Source of the DNA: Comamonas terrigena NBRC 13299
GTDB lineage: Bacteria > Pseudomonadota > Gammaproteobacteria > Burkholderiales > Burkholderiaceae_C
Direction: 5' to 3'
Length of the DNA stretch: 64,000 nucleotides
NCBI RefSeq assembly: GCF_006740045.1
Contig: NZ_AP019749.1
Coordinates: forward strand, 1,941,001 to 2,005,000
Made by a program: the position numbers and the translations under genes
In this document: one piece after another, positions 27,947-37,236 of the stretch
How positions within the stretch are numbered: position 1 is the first letter of the stretch
Layout: every line of letters begins with the position of its first letter
Notes under the pieces: generated by a model
The model's database searches: none
Seen by the model: the letters and a program-made list of their open reading frames with translations, nothing else
Told to the model about the DNA's origin: nothing

Positions 27947-28994
27947 TCAGGGTGAAGCGCTGAATCGGGCAGCTTGGCCAGCCAGTACCAAGCTTGCAAT
28001 TTCGGCCCCTGCGCGCTTTCGGAGATACGCCCTCCGCAGACATTTGTCTGCGGAGGGCGTTGCCATGATCGACCCCGCTGCCTGTTGAACCAGCGAAAAA
28101 GTTGCCAGGTCCATTAGCCAGGCGCATGGCTGACATGGGCAAGGGGGAAGGAGCAACGGCAAGCAGGCCATCGGTTTGCGCGAGCAGCGACAATGAAGGA
28201 GTCGTGCAGGGGGAGGCGATCCGAAGTGCCTCCCACTCCTCGCACGGTAAGTGGCGTGCCAAAGGTATATGTACGCAAGGTCCTGGCACCGCATCTCAGA
28301 CGCACAGCTGCGGTGCGGCTTAGGGCTCTCTGGAGTCATACCTGTGCGAACTTCCTATAGGCCGCGTGCGGGGACTTCCACAGGCAGTGAGCAAGCCCCC
28401 GTGGTCGCGATGAGGTCAGCCCACAGCACCGTGCGGCGATCTCCGAGATCCCGTCGGTGCGGTGGTGTCAGACTATCGGTGCATGCATGGCGGCACATGC
28501 AACTGCCGGGCGTAAACCGCAGGCACGGGTCTTGGCTGATGGCTTGCAAGTGCAAAAAGCAAGGAGCGCCAACGGGGCGGGGCATGGCTGCATTGTCAGA
28601 AAATCTGTCCGGCAGCAGGCATATCGGCTGCGCCTGAGCATGGCCGTGGCTGCATGCACGTGCGTGGACATAGCCATTGAAGGCGCCATCGCCGCTTGGC
28701 GCGTGAAGTGATGGCTGTACCGGGGTGGGATCTTCAGGACAACTAGGAGGAGCGGAGATGCGTTCTCGCCTGGGTCCCTCCAATCCCCGTCCGGGAGCAG
28801 GAGGCAACAGGGTGAGGCTGCAGTTGCCCGGGAGATGCCGCCGCCCAGGTGCGCAACGCCATCGTGCTAGGCGCCAGCCACCAACGGCTTAAACAGCAAG
28901 ATCAGGCAAGCTTTCGCCCGCACTTGTGTCCCATCGGTTAGCCGGGGAGCCCTCCAGCTCTGGATCCCTGCAGACAGACAGTGCCCGCTAGCTT
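27947..28994. other. 1-kb non-coding region between adhesin and secretion operon
   Basis: Convergent genes flank about 1050 bp in which I find no recognisable protein. It has a large hairpin at 28027-28060 and a smaller one (GGGAGGC..GCCTCCC) at 28211-28234. Open frames present are Arg/Pro- or Cys/Ala-rich and not family-like. It may be debris or hold an unrecognised RNA. Confidence 0.5.
28027..28060. terminator. Perfect 34-bp palindrome, probable terminator or end structure of the adhesin mRNA
   Basis: Arms ACGCCCTCCGCAGACA and its exact complement, separated by TT, give a 16-bp stem. It lies 80 bp after the adhesin stop. No T-run follows, so it may protect or end the mRNA with Rho, or be a protein-binding site. 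Confidence 0.5.
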
Positions 28995-30221
28995 CTAGCG
29001 TTCTTTGAAGGATTCATTGAGCGTCTTGCGCAGCGGTTTCAGCAGGAAATCCATCAAGGTGCGGTCGCCGGTGCGAATGTCGAGTTGCGCAGTCATTCCT
29101 GGCAGTACGTCGAGCGCCCGGCGGGTGCTGCTTACCAAGGGTTGGCCCGGTCCCGATGTTTGGGGGCGCACATGGACACGATAGTAAATTTCCTCCCCGC
29201 GTGGGGTGCTTTCTTTGAGGGTGTCTGCGCTGACATAGCTCACTTCGCCTTGCACGGAGCCATAGATGGTGTAGTCGAAGGGGTCAAGCCGCACGGTGGC
29301 AGGCAGGCCGACAGTCACCCGCGCAATGTCGGCGGGCAGCACCTTGGCTTCGAGAATGAGGGCATCGTCCTGGGGCACGATCTGCATGATTTCTTCACCT
29401 GCCCGTAACACCCCGCCCAGGGTGGTGACCCGTACGTTCTTGACGATGCCTGGGCCTGCGGCGGTGAATATGCTGTCATGTACTTCCTGGCGGCGGCGGG
29501 TCATCAGTTGGCTGGCCTGGTTCAGCTCGTCCTCGGCTTTGCTTAAATCTGCGCGTGCGTCTTCCATGAATTTGTTGCGGCGGCCAATCAAACGGGCCTC
29601 TGCGTCGTTGAGGCCGCGCTGAGCACGCAGCACTTCGGCGGTGCTGACATCGCCCGAGCTTTGCAGGCCTTCAACGAGTGACAACTCTTTGCGGGCCAGG
29701 TCGACAGCGGTCTGCAGTGTGCGCAGGTCTTCCTGCAGGCTAAGTCGACGCTGCTGGAACAGCGCCTGTTCGATAGCAGCCTGCTCGCGCAGACCGGCAC
29801 TGGCCTGCGTCGGGAAGCGGGGTGTGGCCAAACCAGCAGTTTCTGCACGCAGCCGGGCAATTCTTGCTTGCAGCCCCGTGATACGGGCGTCGACTTCACC
29901 GGCGGCGGCTTCGAGGCGTGTGGGATCCAGGCGCGCCAGCACTTGGCCGGCGCGCACTTTATCGCCTTCCTTGACATGCAACTCGGCCAGTACACCACCG
30001 TCTACGGACTGGATGATCTGTACCCGGCTGCTGGCAATAACTTCACCGCGCGCCTTAACAGCTTCGTCAATCCGGAAGAACATGGCCCAGGCGACGAAAC
30101 CGCCCAGAGCCAGCGCAATCGCCCAGACCAAGACTGCAGCGGCGCGACTATTGTGGTAGCTCATGAGCCGGCTGGTGCGCGCGATGTCGGCGCGCTCGTC
30201 GTCAAACAGTTCGATGGGCAT
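28995..30221 (-). CDS. Type I secretion membrane-fusion protein (HlyD/LapC family)
   Basis: 408-residue periplasmic adaptor linking the ABC exporter to the TolC-like channel. Seen: short cytosolic N-terminus, one inner-membrane helix (AVLVWAIALALGGFVAWAMFF, about 30-50), a biotinyl-lipoyl half (VIASSRVQIIQSVDGGVLAELHVKEGDKVRAGQVL), a long coiled-coil hairpin (about 110-255), then the second lipoyl half and a beta-barrel, ending in the family C-terminal block with MTAQLDIRTGDRTLMDFLLKPL. It is the last gene of the operon, 2 bp after the ABC gene. Confidence 0.93.
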   Translation of the reverse strand: MPIELFDDERADIARTSRLMSYHNSRAAAVLVWAIALALGGFVAWAMFFRIDEAVKARGEVIASSRVQIIQSVDGGVLAELHVKEGDKVRAGQVLARLDPTRLEAAAGEVDARITGLQARIARLRAETAGLATPRFPTQASAGLREQAAIEQALFQQRRLSLQEDLRTLQTAVDLARKELSLVEGLQSSGDVSTAEVLRAQRGLNDAEARLIGRRNKFMEDARADLSKAEDELNQASQLMTRRRQEVHDSIFTAAGPGIVKNVRVTTLGGVLRAGEEIMQIVPQDDALILEAKVLPADIARVTVGLPATVRLDPFDYTIYGSVQGEVSYVSADTLKESTPRGEEIYYRVHVRPQTSGPGQPLVSSTRRALDVLPGMTAQLDIRTGDRTLMDFLLKPLRKTLNESFKER

Positions 30222-30223
30222 GC

Positions 30224-32464
30224 TTATTCCTGCGCTTTGGCAGTATCTGGCCGGATGGTCGGGGTCTGGGCGGGGAACGCCGGCAGTGCTTGCCGCGCAG
30301 TGGTCACTTGTACCTGTTCCAGACGCACTGTGGTGGCATGCGGTGCTGGAGCTGCATGGGCTGCGCCGGCGGCGCGTGCCATGAGGCCGGGAATGACCTG
30401 GTCTGGGCGGCCATCGCGGCTGATTTCACCTTGCTGCAGCACAATGACACGGGTGGCCAAGCCGATGGCGGTCATGGGGCGGTGGGTAGAGACGATCAGA
30501 ATGTCTTCGGGCTGCAACTGGGCCTTGAGCTGTTGCCATACGCGGGCCTCCGCATCACCATCCAGCGATGCAGTGGGCTCGTCAAGCAGCCATACACGTG
30601 GCCTGGCCATCAATACGCGGGCCATTCCCACCAACTGGCGTTGGCCTCCTGAGAGCCCTTCGCCTCCTTCGCTGATCTCCATGTCCATACCCTGCGGGCT
30701 GCCGGCTGCAATCTGATCCAAACCCAGTGCGCTGACAGTTTCCAGCATGGTCGAGTCGCTGACAGCTCCGGACAGTGCGAGGTTGCTGCGCAGTGTGCCC
30801 TTGAACAGTTGCACATTCTGTGGAAGGTAGCCCACCTGGGCGCTGACAATCTGAGGATCTATCTCCCAGAGGTCCGCATCGCCCAGGCGCACCCTGCCTT
30901 CGCTCGGACGGTACAGGCCGGCTAGGACCTTGAGCAAGGTGGATTTGCCGCCGCCCACAGGGCCCAGCAGCAGAACGCGTTCACCGGAGCGAACATGCAG
31001 CTTGGGAATGTTAAGCAGTTGCAGCGGAGAGCCCGGGAATGCGAAGCGCAATTGTTCCACTGCTAGCGCATCCGGCAGCCGGTCGGGCATCAGCAAGGTC
31101 TGCTCAACGCGTCGCTCAGGGGTCAATGTCAGCAGTCGGTTCACCATCTGCAGTGATTCGCTGACCTGCTGCCAATGGACCAGATATTGCACCCCTTGGG
31201 CGATCGGGGCTATGACGCGGCCCCCCAGAATGGAGCAGGCGATCATTCCGCCCATGGTCAGGTTCCCGGCCTCGACTTGCCAGACGCCGACCACGATGGC
31301 AGCCACATAGGCCAGTGTTGACAGACTGCCGGTCGTGGTGCCGCTGAAATGGGCCAGTGCTTTTTGCTGGATGCTGTAGCCAGCGATCGACTGGCTCAAC
31401 GTTTGCCAATCTTGGGCAAAGCGCCAGCCGGCATTGCTTGCTCGGATGGTTTCGGCGCCGCGGATCGTGTCTACCAGCAGGCCCTGGCGCTCGTTGCTGC
31501 GTAGCATCTGTTGGTGTGTCAGGCGGCGTAGCCGCAGTCGGGTGTACAGCCCAAGCAGCACTGCCACAGGCAGCAGGGCTGCATAGACCCAGCCTATATG
31601 ACCGCCAATCACTCCGATCAGTGCAATGAACAGCAGCGCAAATGGCAGGTCCACCAGACCGAAAATGATGGTTGATGAGAAGAACTGACGCACCGAATCC
31701 AGCGCGCCTACCTGCGCAGCCAGTGAGCCCAGGCTGCGTGGCTGCTGGTCCAGTTGAAGTCGCAGCAGATGCTCGTAGACTTGCTGGGACAGGCGTTGAT
31801 CGGCACCACTGGCCACGCTGTCCAGGATATGGGCGCGCAAGGTCTTGAGCAGCCAATCCAGCCCGATCATCAGCAGCATGCCCACGCTGAGCGTGGCCAG
31901 TGTGGCGTAAGCCATGGTGGGTATGACGCGGTCATAGACCTGCATGGCAAAGATCGATGTGGGAATCGAAAGCAGATTGACCATCAGTGTGGCCACGACC
32001 ACACGTGCGATCCAGCCGCGTTCGCGCAGCAGCTCATGCAGCACCAGGCGCAGTGCCGGATTGCCCTGAGGCTGAGACGTATCGCCGGCTTGGGACTGCG
32101 GCTGGCCACGCAGCCAGATCACATGTGCGTCATGCAAAGCGTCTTCAGGGCATTCGCGTGCAGTTGTACCGGCACGGCTCAACAGAAGCTGTCCATTGGC
32201 CTGGCGCTCGGCAAGCCACCAGTGCTCCTGCTCCCATATCAAGGCCGGAAGTCGGCGTGGATCCAGGCGTCGCCAGGGAAGTATGGTGACCTGGATGTCC
32301 TTGAGGCCTGCATCTGCCAGCAGCTTGCGCAACTGGTACAGAGGGCGTGCCTCGGCGGCGGTGTGCAACACGTGCGCGTGGGCTTGTGCCAGCGCTCCCG
32401 GGTTGAAGCTGATACGCAGCTTGCCCAACAGGTCCTGCAGTTCGGTCAGGGATACGGGTTTCAT
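30224..32464 (-). CDS. Type I secretion ABC transporter (LapB/HlyB-like)
   Basis: 746 residues. N-terminal peptidase-C39-like domain (1-125) lacks the catalytic Cys near the start, as in the LapB/HlyB adaptor version that holds unfolded substrate. Then six membrane helices (about 145-430) and an ATPase domain with Walker A GPVGGGKST, signature LSGGQRQ, Walker B VWLLDEPTAS and the switch His (STHRP). The C-terminal 60 residues are an Ala/Pro/Thr-rich tail. The ATG overlaps the stop of the TolC-like gene (ATGA); 20 upstream codons are discarded on that basis. Presumed to export the adhesin at 24650-27946. Confidence 0.94.
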   Translation of the reverse strand: MKPVSLTELQDLLGKLRISFNPGALAQAHAHVLHTAAEARPLYQLRKLLADAGLKDIQVTILPWRRLDPRRLPALIWEQEHWWLAERQANGQLLLSRAGTTARECPEDALHDAHVIWLRGQPQSQAGDTSQPQGNPALRLVLHELLRERGWIARVVVATLMVNLLSIPTSIFAMQVYDRVIPTMAYATLATLSVGMLLMIGLDWLLKTLRAHILDSVASGADQRLSQQVYEHLLRLQLDQQPRSLGSLAAQVGALDSVRQFFSSTIIFGLVDLPFALLFIALIGVIGGHIGWVYAALLPVAVLLGLYTRLRLRRLTHQQMLRSNERQGLLVDTIRGAETIRASNAGWRFAQDWQTLSQSIAGYSIQQKALAHFSGTTTGSLSTLAYVAAIVVGVWQVEAGNLTMGGMIACSILGGRVIAPIAQGVQYLVHWQQVSESLQMVNRLLTLTPERRVEQTLLMPDRLPDALAVEQLRFAFPGSPLQLLNIPKLHVRSGERVLLLGPVGGGKSTLLKVLAGLYRPSEGRVRLGDADLWEIDPQIVSAQVGYLPQNVQLFKGTLRSNLALSGAVSDSTMLETVSALGLDQIAAGSPQGMDMEISEGGEGLSGGQRQLVGMARVLMARPRVWLLDEPTASLDGDAEARVWQQLKAQLQPEDILIVSTHRPMTAIGLATRVIVLQQGEISRDGRPDQVIPGLMARAAGAAHAAPAPHATTVRLEQVQVTTARQALPAFPAQTPTIRPDTAKAQE

Positions 32465-33756
32465 CGGACAGTGATTGTGGTTTCTTGCGGCTGCGTCAGG
32501 ATGGCCGCAGGCTCGTCGAACCATCCCATACGGGTGGCCAGACGCAGGCTGTTGATGCGCCAGTTGGCCTGTACCTGAGCCTGCTGCATTTGCTGCTCGG
32601 TCAGCTCGCGCACCGCATTCAGCACATCCAGCCAGCTTTTGTAGCCCGACTCATACTGGCGGCGGAATGAGGTCAGCGTGTTCTCGAGGGTTGCCACCGA
32701 TTCGGCGTAGCCAGCCAGCAGCGCTTGATCGGAGGCACGTCGGTCCAGCAACTGCTGCAATTGCACCTGCTGTTCGTGGCGCAATTGCGCCAGATCCTGG
32801 CGTGCAGCCTCGACGCGTTCCAATGCGGCCCGCTGCTGCGCCTGGTTGGCCAGGCCCATACCTTCCAAGCTGGCCTGCATGACGATGTTGATCGTTGTGC
32901 TGCTGGCTTGATTCGGCAGGCGTGCCACGTGATTCCTTGCGGCTTCCAACAGCACGGTTGGCATGTTGGCGGAGCGTTCGCGCTGCACATCGGCCTCGGC
33001 CAGGGCGACCACGGCTTCGCGCAGGCGTATGGCAGCGCTTTGGGCCCACACTTGTTCGCTGATGGCCGGGTCGCTGGGCAGATTGAGAGCAGCGTGAGGG
33101 ATGGGCAGGTCACTGGCGATGAAGACCTGGGTCAACGCAAAGAGTGCCGCTTCGGCATTGCGCAGATCAGTGCCCGTTGACTCTCGTTGAGAACGAGCTT
33201 GCAGCCATCGGGCCTGAGCCATGCTGACATCTACTGCGGAGGCCAGACCGCCATTGGCTCGACGTTGAATCTGCTGCTGCAACTCCTGGTGCCGCTGCAC
33301 ACTGCGTTCTGCGACGGCAAGACGTTCCCTGGCTCCCTGCACGCTGGCATAACTGGCAGCAGTCTCTTCCAGCAGTTGACGGCGTGTGGACCAGGCATCG
33401 GCCTGCTGCACCTGGATGTCCTGGTCAGCATAGGCAATTGAGCTGTCGATGCGACCAAAGGCCCAGAGAGGTTGCCTGGCGCTTACCGTAGTGGTGCTGG
33501 CTCCGCTGTAGCCTGAGCTTTGGCCGGCGCCAGTTGAGGCGCTGATCGAGGGGTAGCGCGCAGCGCGGGCCGCGTCGGCAGCAGACTCCTTAGAACGTAC
33601 CTGTGCCTGCTTGCCTGCCAGCGCAGGGTGGTTCCTCAACATGCTGTGCAGTGCCTCTTGCAGACCTGCGGGCTTGCCTACGGAGATTTGGGCCGAGGCA
33701 GACAAAGCCCCGCAGCAGAAAAAGCCTGCTGTGATGAAAATGAAGAAACGGTTCAT
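32461..33756 (-). CDS. Type I secretion outer-membrane channel (TolC/LapE family)
   Basis: 431 residues: a signal peptide (MNRFFIFITAGFFCCGALSASA) followed by two TolC-type repeats of long helices and barrel strands (LQEALHSMLRNHPALAGKQAQV, STRRQLLEETAASYASVQGARERLAVAERSV, later the second repeat around AAIRLREAVVALAEADVQRER). First gene of the tolC-ABC-HlyD operon. I start at the ATG before the signal peptide. The proposed operator and a TATAAC -10 lie about 140-115 bp upstream. Confidence 0.93.
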   Translation of the reverse strand: MNRFFIFITAGFFCCGALSASAQISVGKPAGLQEALHSMLRNHPALAGKQAQVRSKESAADAARAARYPSISASTGAGQSSGYSGASTTTVSARQPLWAFGRIDSSIAYADQDIQVQQADAWSTRRQLLEETAASYASVQGARERLAVAERSVQRHQELQQQIQRRANGGLASAVDVSMAQARWLQARSQRESTGTDLRNAEAALFALTQVFIASDLPIPHAALNLPSDPAISEQVWAQSAAIRLREAVVALAEADVQRERSANMPTVLLEAARNHVARLPNQASSTTINIVMQASLEGMGLANQAQQRAALERVEAARQDLAQLRHEQQVQLQQLLDRRASDQALLAGYAESVATLENTLTSFRRQYESGYKSWLDVLNAVRELTEQQMQQAQVQANWRINSLRLATRMGWFDEPAAILTQPQETTITVR

Positions 33757-33898
33757 GCGAGGGTGTCGACCCACCTTGGGGCAGGCAACACGTTTTGGAG
33801 ATGCATTTGACGGCACGCACCCGTTGGGCCAGCGCTAGGGGGCAGCAGCGGGCGCATCCTGTCAGGCTGCTGGTTATAAGTGCTAAGAGGAGCGCCAA

Positions 33899-33916
33899 TC
33901 TGAGCAATTCTGAGCA
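33899..33916 (-). promoter_or_regulatory. Direct-repeat operator of the secretion operon promoter
   Basis: Two exact TCTGAGCA octamers start 10 bp apart (one helical turn), the spacing at which OmpR-type regulators bind as a head-to-tail dimer. In gene direction a TATAAC hexamer follows 20 bp downstream (33873-33878). The same pair recurs at the regulator/kinase promoter. Confidence 0.6.
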
Positions 33917-33960
33917 GATGTGGCTGGCCTGCGAACCTGTTGCAACGGGCGCAAATGCAG

Positions 33961-34650
33961 TCAGGAATTGACAAGCGCTTTGGCGTGGAAGCGATAGCCC
34001 TGATTGCGCGCCGTGTTGATCGGTAGAGTCAAGCCGCTCAATTCGTCGACTTTGCGGCGCAAGCGCCGCATCTGTGTGTCCAGGCGACGTTGGTCATAGC
34101 TGAAAAAGTCCTCGCCCAGGGCTTCGATGATTTGCCTGCGGCTGACAAGACTGCCTGCATTGCACATCAGTTCCTGCAGTACGGTCAGATCCTGTTCGGA
34201 AAGGGCAATGGCCCTTCCTCTTGGAGGATGCAGGTTGCGAGGGCCTTGCTCCAGCACCCAGGTGTCGGCCTGGACGGCATTGGGCACCTCCAAGCGCCTG
34301 CCTAGGGCTGCCAGCGTTGCTGCAAGCTCGTCCAGGTCCAGCGTTTTGGCCAGGTAATGGTCGGCACCGATATCAAGGCCGCTGATGCGGTCGCGCGCTT
34401 CACCACGGGCGGTGAACACAACAATGCCGATGTGTTCGCCGCGTGCGCGCAGCTCTCGAATCAAGGTTAGTCCATCGCCATCGGGAAGGCCGATATCCAG
34501 AATCGCAATACTGTGACGGCGTGGATCAAAACGCCGGTGAAAGCCGGCCAGCGTGGACTCTGCGTCAATGCGATAGCCGCAACCTACAAGGAATTCGGTA
34601 AGTTCTTCACGCAGTACGGCTTCGTCTTCGAGCAGGATTACATCAAGCAT
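33961..34650 (-). CDS. OmpR-family response regulator of the adhesin/secretion locus
   Basis: 229 residues. Receiver: acidic LEDE near the start, phospho-acceptor Asp in AILDIGLPDGDGL, FTARGEA and the conserved Lys in HYLAKTLDL (here followed by T rather than the usual P). Winged helix: ALSEQDLTVLQELM, then DTQMRRLRRKVDEL as recognition helix and ARNQGYRFHA at the end. It stands between the tolC-ABC-HlyD operon (same strand, downstream) and the divergent histidine kinase. A matching operator overlaps its own promoter, suggesting autoregulation. Position and shared operator make it the likely regulator of the adhesin system. Confidence 0.92.
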   Translation of the reverse strand: MLDVILLEDEAVLREELTEFLVGCGYRIDAESTLAGFHRRFDPRRHSIAILDIGLPDGDGLTLIRELRARGEHIGIVVFTARGEARDRISGLDIGADHYLAKTLDLDELAATLAALGRRLEVPNAVQADTWVLEQGPRNLHPPRGRAIALSEQDLTVLQELMCNAGSLVSRRQIIEALGEDFFSYDQRRLDTQMRRLRRKVDELSGLTLPINTARNQGYRFHAKALVNS

Positions 34651-34682
34651 GGATCTAGGGTATGCCCATGAGTGGTGGCGAA

Positions 34683-34700
34683 TCTGAGCAAGTCTGAGCA
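34683..34700. promoter_or_regulatory. Direct-repeat operator in the regulator/kinase divergent promoter
   Basis: Two exact TCTGAGCA octamers at 10-bp spacing, identical in both half-sites to the secretion operon operator (spacer AG instead of AT). Toward the regulator gene a TACCCT hexamer follows 20 bp on, which would start the transcript at or next to its ATG. Confidence 0.6.
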
Positions 34701-34753
34701 GTAGGCTGCATTGTCAGTCAAATTGCTGCACAAACCATCCAGTTCACTGCCCA

Positions 34754-34774
34754 CGGCGCTGATAATCAGCGCCG
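34754..34774. repeat. 21-bp perfect palindrome abutting the kinase start codon
   Basis: Arms CGGCGCTGAT and ATCAGCGCCG around one A; the last base directly precedes the kinase ATG at 34775. No Shine-Dalgarno is seen there, so the hairpin may control translation or be an operator for another protein. Confidence 0.6.
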
Positions 34775-36835
34775 ATGCGGTTTTTTTCTTCTCTCTTGCG
34801 ATGCTCGCGCTCCCTGTTGGGGGTGTTGCTGGCAGTGCTGCTGCAGACCGTTATCAGCACGTCGCTCTGTGCCCAGCCAACGCTGATGCTCGAGGCCAGC
34901 CGCAGCATGTCAGCCAGCGGCCATCTGGCACTGCTGCGTGACCCTGGTGGCCAACTGGATGCAGAAGCAGTGGCAACCGCCGCGTCCTGGGAGGTTTTGC
35001 CCGGTTCGTTGAAGCTGGGTTTTACCGATGATGCGATCTGGCTGCGTCTGAACGTGCAACGCGGCGCTGCGGAACCTGTGCGTTGGCTGCTGACGTTGAG
35101 CAATGCGCTGCTTGACGATGTGCGCTTGTACCAGCGTGATCCGTCGGGGCATTGGCAACTGAGGCAGCACTCCGGTGAGGGGCTGGGCCGCCAGCACTGG
35201 CCAGTTGATGCGAGAAGTCCTGTACTGCTGCTGGAGCTTCCAAGTGACGTGCCGGAGTCGTTGTTGCTCCGTGTGCAAACGCGCAATGCGCTGACCACTC
35301 GGTTGGAGATTGCTACGCCCGAGTTGCACGGAGCCAAATCCCAGCGCGAGAGCTACTACTATGGATTGGGTCTCGGTTTCGGTTTACTGCTGATTTTGTT
35401 TCATGCTTTGTTTTGGCTGAAAACCCGAGAGCGAGTCAACGCCTGGTACGTGGCTTACGTGGGGCTCGCATTGCAAAGCGAGTGGCTCACTTCCGGTCTG
35501 GCGCAGCAGATGCTGGACCTGCCGGGGTGGCTTTCGGACCATTGGCTGGCCCTGGTCCTGTGCACGGCTTTGCCAGTCGGCGTGTTTTACAGCGATATGC
35601 AACTGGGACTGGCACAGCGCATGCCGCGCTTCAGCCGGTGCTTGATTACGGCCTTCACCGCCATCGGGGTGGTTGCTGCGATGCTGGTTCTCGCTGGCAA
35701 CAACGGGGCCGGCATGCTGCTGATGCAGCTCAGCGCGCTGGTTGCCATGGTGCTGATGATTGGAACTGCCTTGTGTCTGCTGTCCCGTGACGATGGCCGG
35801 GCTCGTGCATTCTTATTGGTTTTTGGTATTTATTACGCAGGCGTGATCATCGCGTTTCTTCGGAACCTGGGCTGGTTGCCAAACACTGCCATCACCCAGA
35901 ATGCCACGGCATTGGGTACGTTGGTGCACATGGTGGTGATGAGCGTACGGCTCAGCGATGGCTACGACAGAATGCGCCGTGAAAAAGAGGTGGTGCAACA
36001 GCGGCTTGTGGAACTCGTAGGGCAGCAAAACGAGTTGCTGGAGCAGGAGGTGTTGCGTCGAACCATCGCTTTGCGGCAAGAAATTGCACAGCGTGAATAT
36101 CTCGAGGTTGAGCTGCGGTCTGCACTGGAAACGGAACGCCGGACCAGGCAATCCCAGCTAGATTTCATTGCGATGATCTCGCATGAGTTCCGCACGCCGC
36201 TGGCAATCATCAACACCACTGCCCAGCAGATTGCGCGCAACCTTGATGCAGCTCGCGAAAAGACGTTGACCCGCTGTACCAATCTGCGCAATGCGGCCAA
36301 ACGCATGGTGGATCTGGTGGATGAGTATCTGAGCACCGACCGGATGAATACAGAACATGCACCTTTTCAACCGCTAGAGTGTTCTGGCCCGGATCTGTGC
36401 AAGCTTTTGGAAGAGCTGGTCACAGACTGGCCTGAGGGGCGGGTGAAACTGCATGGCATGCGTGTGCCAGAGCGGATATGGTGCGATTTGGAGCTGTTGC
36501 GTGTGGCATTGCGCAATCTGTTGGTCAATGCCGACCGCCATACCCAGGCGGGATTGCAGCTTGTCCTGGAGATGTCGTCGCACCGTGAGGGTTTTTTTGC
36601 ATTGAGTGTGAGCAATCCCGGCGTGAAGATACCTTCAGATGAAGTTCCCCATTTATTCGAGAAATATTTTCGAGGCAGGCAGGCACAGCAATCTCCGGGA
36701 GCAGGTTTAGGCTTGTATTTGGTTCGCCGAATAGCCGAGCTGCACGGAGGAGAGGTGTATCTGGAAAACCATCAGAACACAAAGCTTGTCCGTTTTATTA
36801 TCAGAATCCCAACTTCTACTCCTTTGCAGGCGTAA
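34775..36835 (+). CDS. 7TMR-DISM sensor histidine kinase
   Basis: 686 residues. Seen in order: a signal peptide (about 1-33), a periplasmic 7TMR-DISMED2 carbohydrate-binding-like domain (about 40-190, IWLRLNVQR..RWLLTLSNALLDDVRLY), seven membrane helices (about 198-400), a coiled-coil linker, HisKA with H-box MISHEFRTPLAIINTTAQQIAR, and HATPase with N-box NLLVNADRH and G-box GAGLGLYLVRR. The receptor type suggests a soluble carbohydrate or other small extracellular ligand. It is divergent from its presumed partner regulator; no receiver domain is attached. Confidence 0.92.
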   Translation: MRFFSSLLRCSRSLLGVLLAVLLQTVISTSLCAQPTLMLEASRSMSASGHLALLRDPGGQLDAEAVATAASWEVLPGSLKLGFTDDAIWLRLNVQRGAAEPVRWLLTLSNALLDDVRLYQRDPSGHWQLRQHSGEGLGRQHWPVDARSPVLLLELPSDVPESLLLRVQTRNALTTRLEIATPELHGAKSQRESYYYGLGLGFGLLLILFHALFWLKTRERVNAWYVAYVGLALQSEWLTSGLAQQMLDLPGWLSDHWLALVLCTALPVGVFYSDMQLGLAQRMPRFSRCLITAFTAIGVVAAMLVLAGNNGAGMLLMQLSALVAMVLMIGTALCLLSRDDGRARAFLLVFGIYYAGVIIAFLRNLGWLPNTAITQNATALGTLVHMVVMSVRLSDGYDRMRREKEVVQQRLVELVGQQNELLEQEVLRRTIALRQEIAQREYLEVELRSALETERRTRQSQLDFIAMISHEFRTPLAIINTTAQQIARNLDAAREKTLTRCTNLRNAAKRMVDLVDEYLSTDRMNTEHAPFQPLECSGPDLCKLLEELVTDWPEGRVKLHGMRVPERIWCDLELLRVALRNLLVNADRHTQAGLQLVLEMSSHREGFFALSVSNPGVKIPSDEVPHLFEKYFRGRQAQQSPGAGLGLYLVRRIAELHGGEVYLENHQNTKLVRFIIRIPTSTPLQA

Positions 36836-37236
36836 ATGGGCTGAGATAATTTTTGTGCTGGGTGGATTTCAGCATGAATTGATTAGTATTTCGTAGGGGA
36901 TATATTTCCGACTAGCTGGCGTATGTATAAATCTGTTTTATTGATTTTCATGCGGCTTTCCGATGGATGGTGTCGAACATGGTGATAGATCCTGTGTCAT
37001 CAGGCGTTGCAGAAGTGGCTCCTGTCCGCACCAATACCAGGGTGGGCTGAACTGCAGCATTCACGCATTCCATAAATGACCTTGGCGCGATTGCAGCGTC
37101 TGGCCTCATTCCTTAACCAGTGTTGTGCGGTGAAGCTGGAAATAAGCACTAGCCTTCAACACCGCAGCACCGACAGGCTGCAGTAATCTTTTCGCGAAAG
37201 GGCTGTTTGCATCCACCGATACAGGCGTGCTCCTCA
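36836..37236. other. Intergenic region without a recognisable gene
   Basis: About 400 bp after the sensor kinase, AT-rich in its first half. No gene or hairpin of note seen; the kinase and the CDGSH gene are convergent onto it. Confidence 0.4.

Noticed and set aside
28457-28892. Open frames in the adhesin-exporter gap, including an Arg-rich 44-codon frame at 28758 with a good ribosome-like AGGAGGAG site
   Set aside because: No family resemblance, extreme Arg/Pro bias and no conserved motif; the ribosome-like site alone is too weak in GC-rich sequence.
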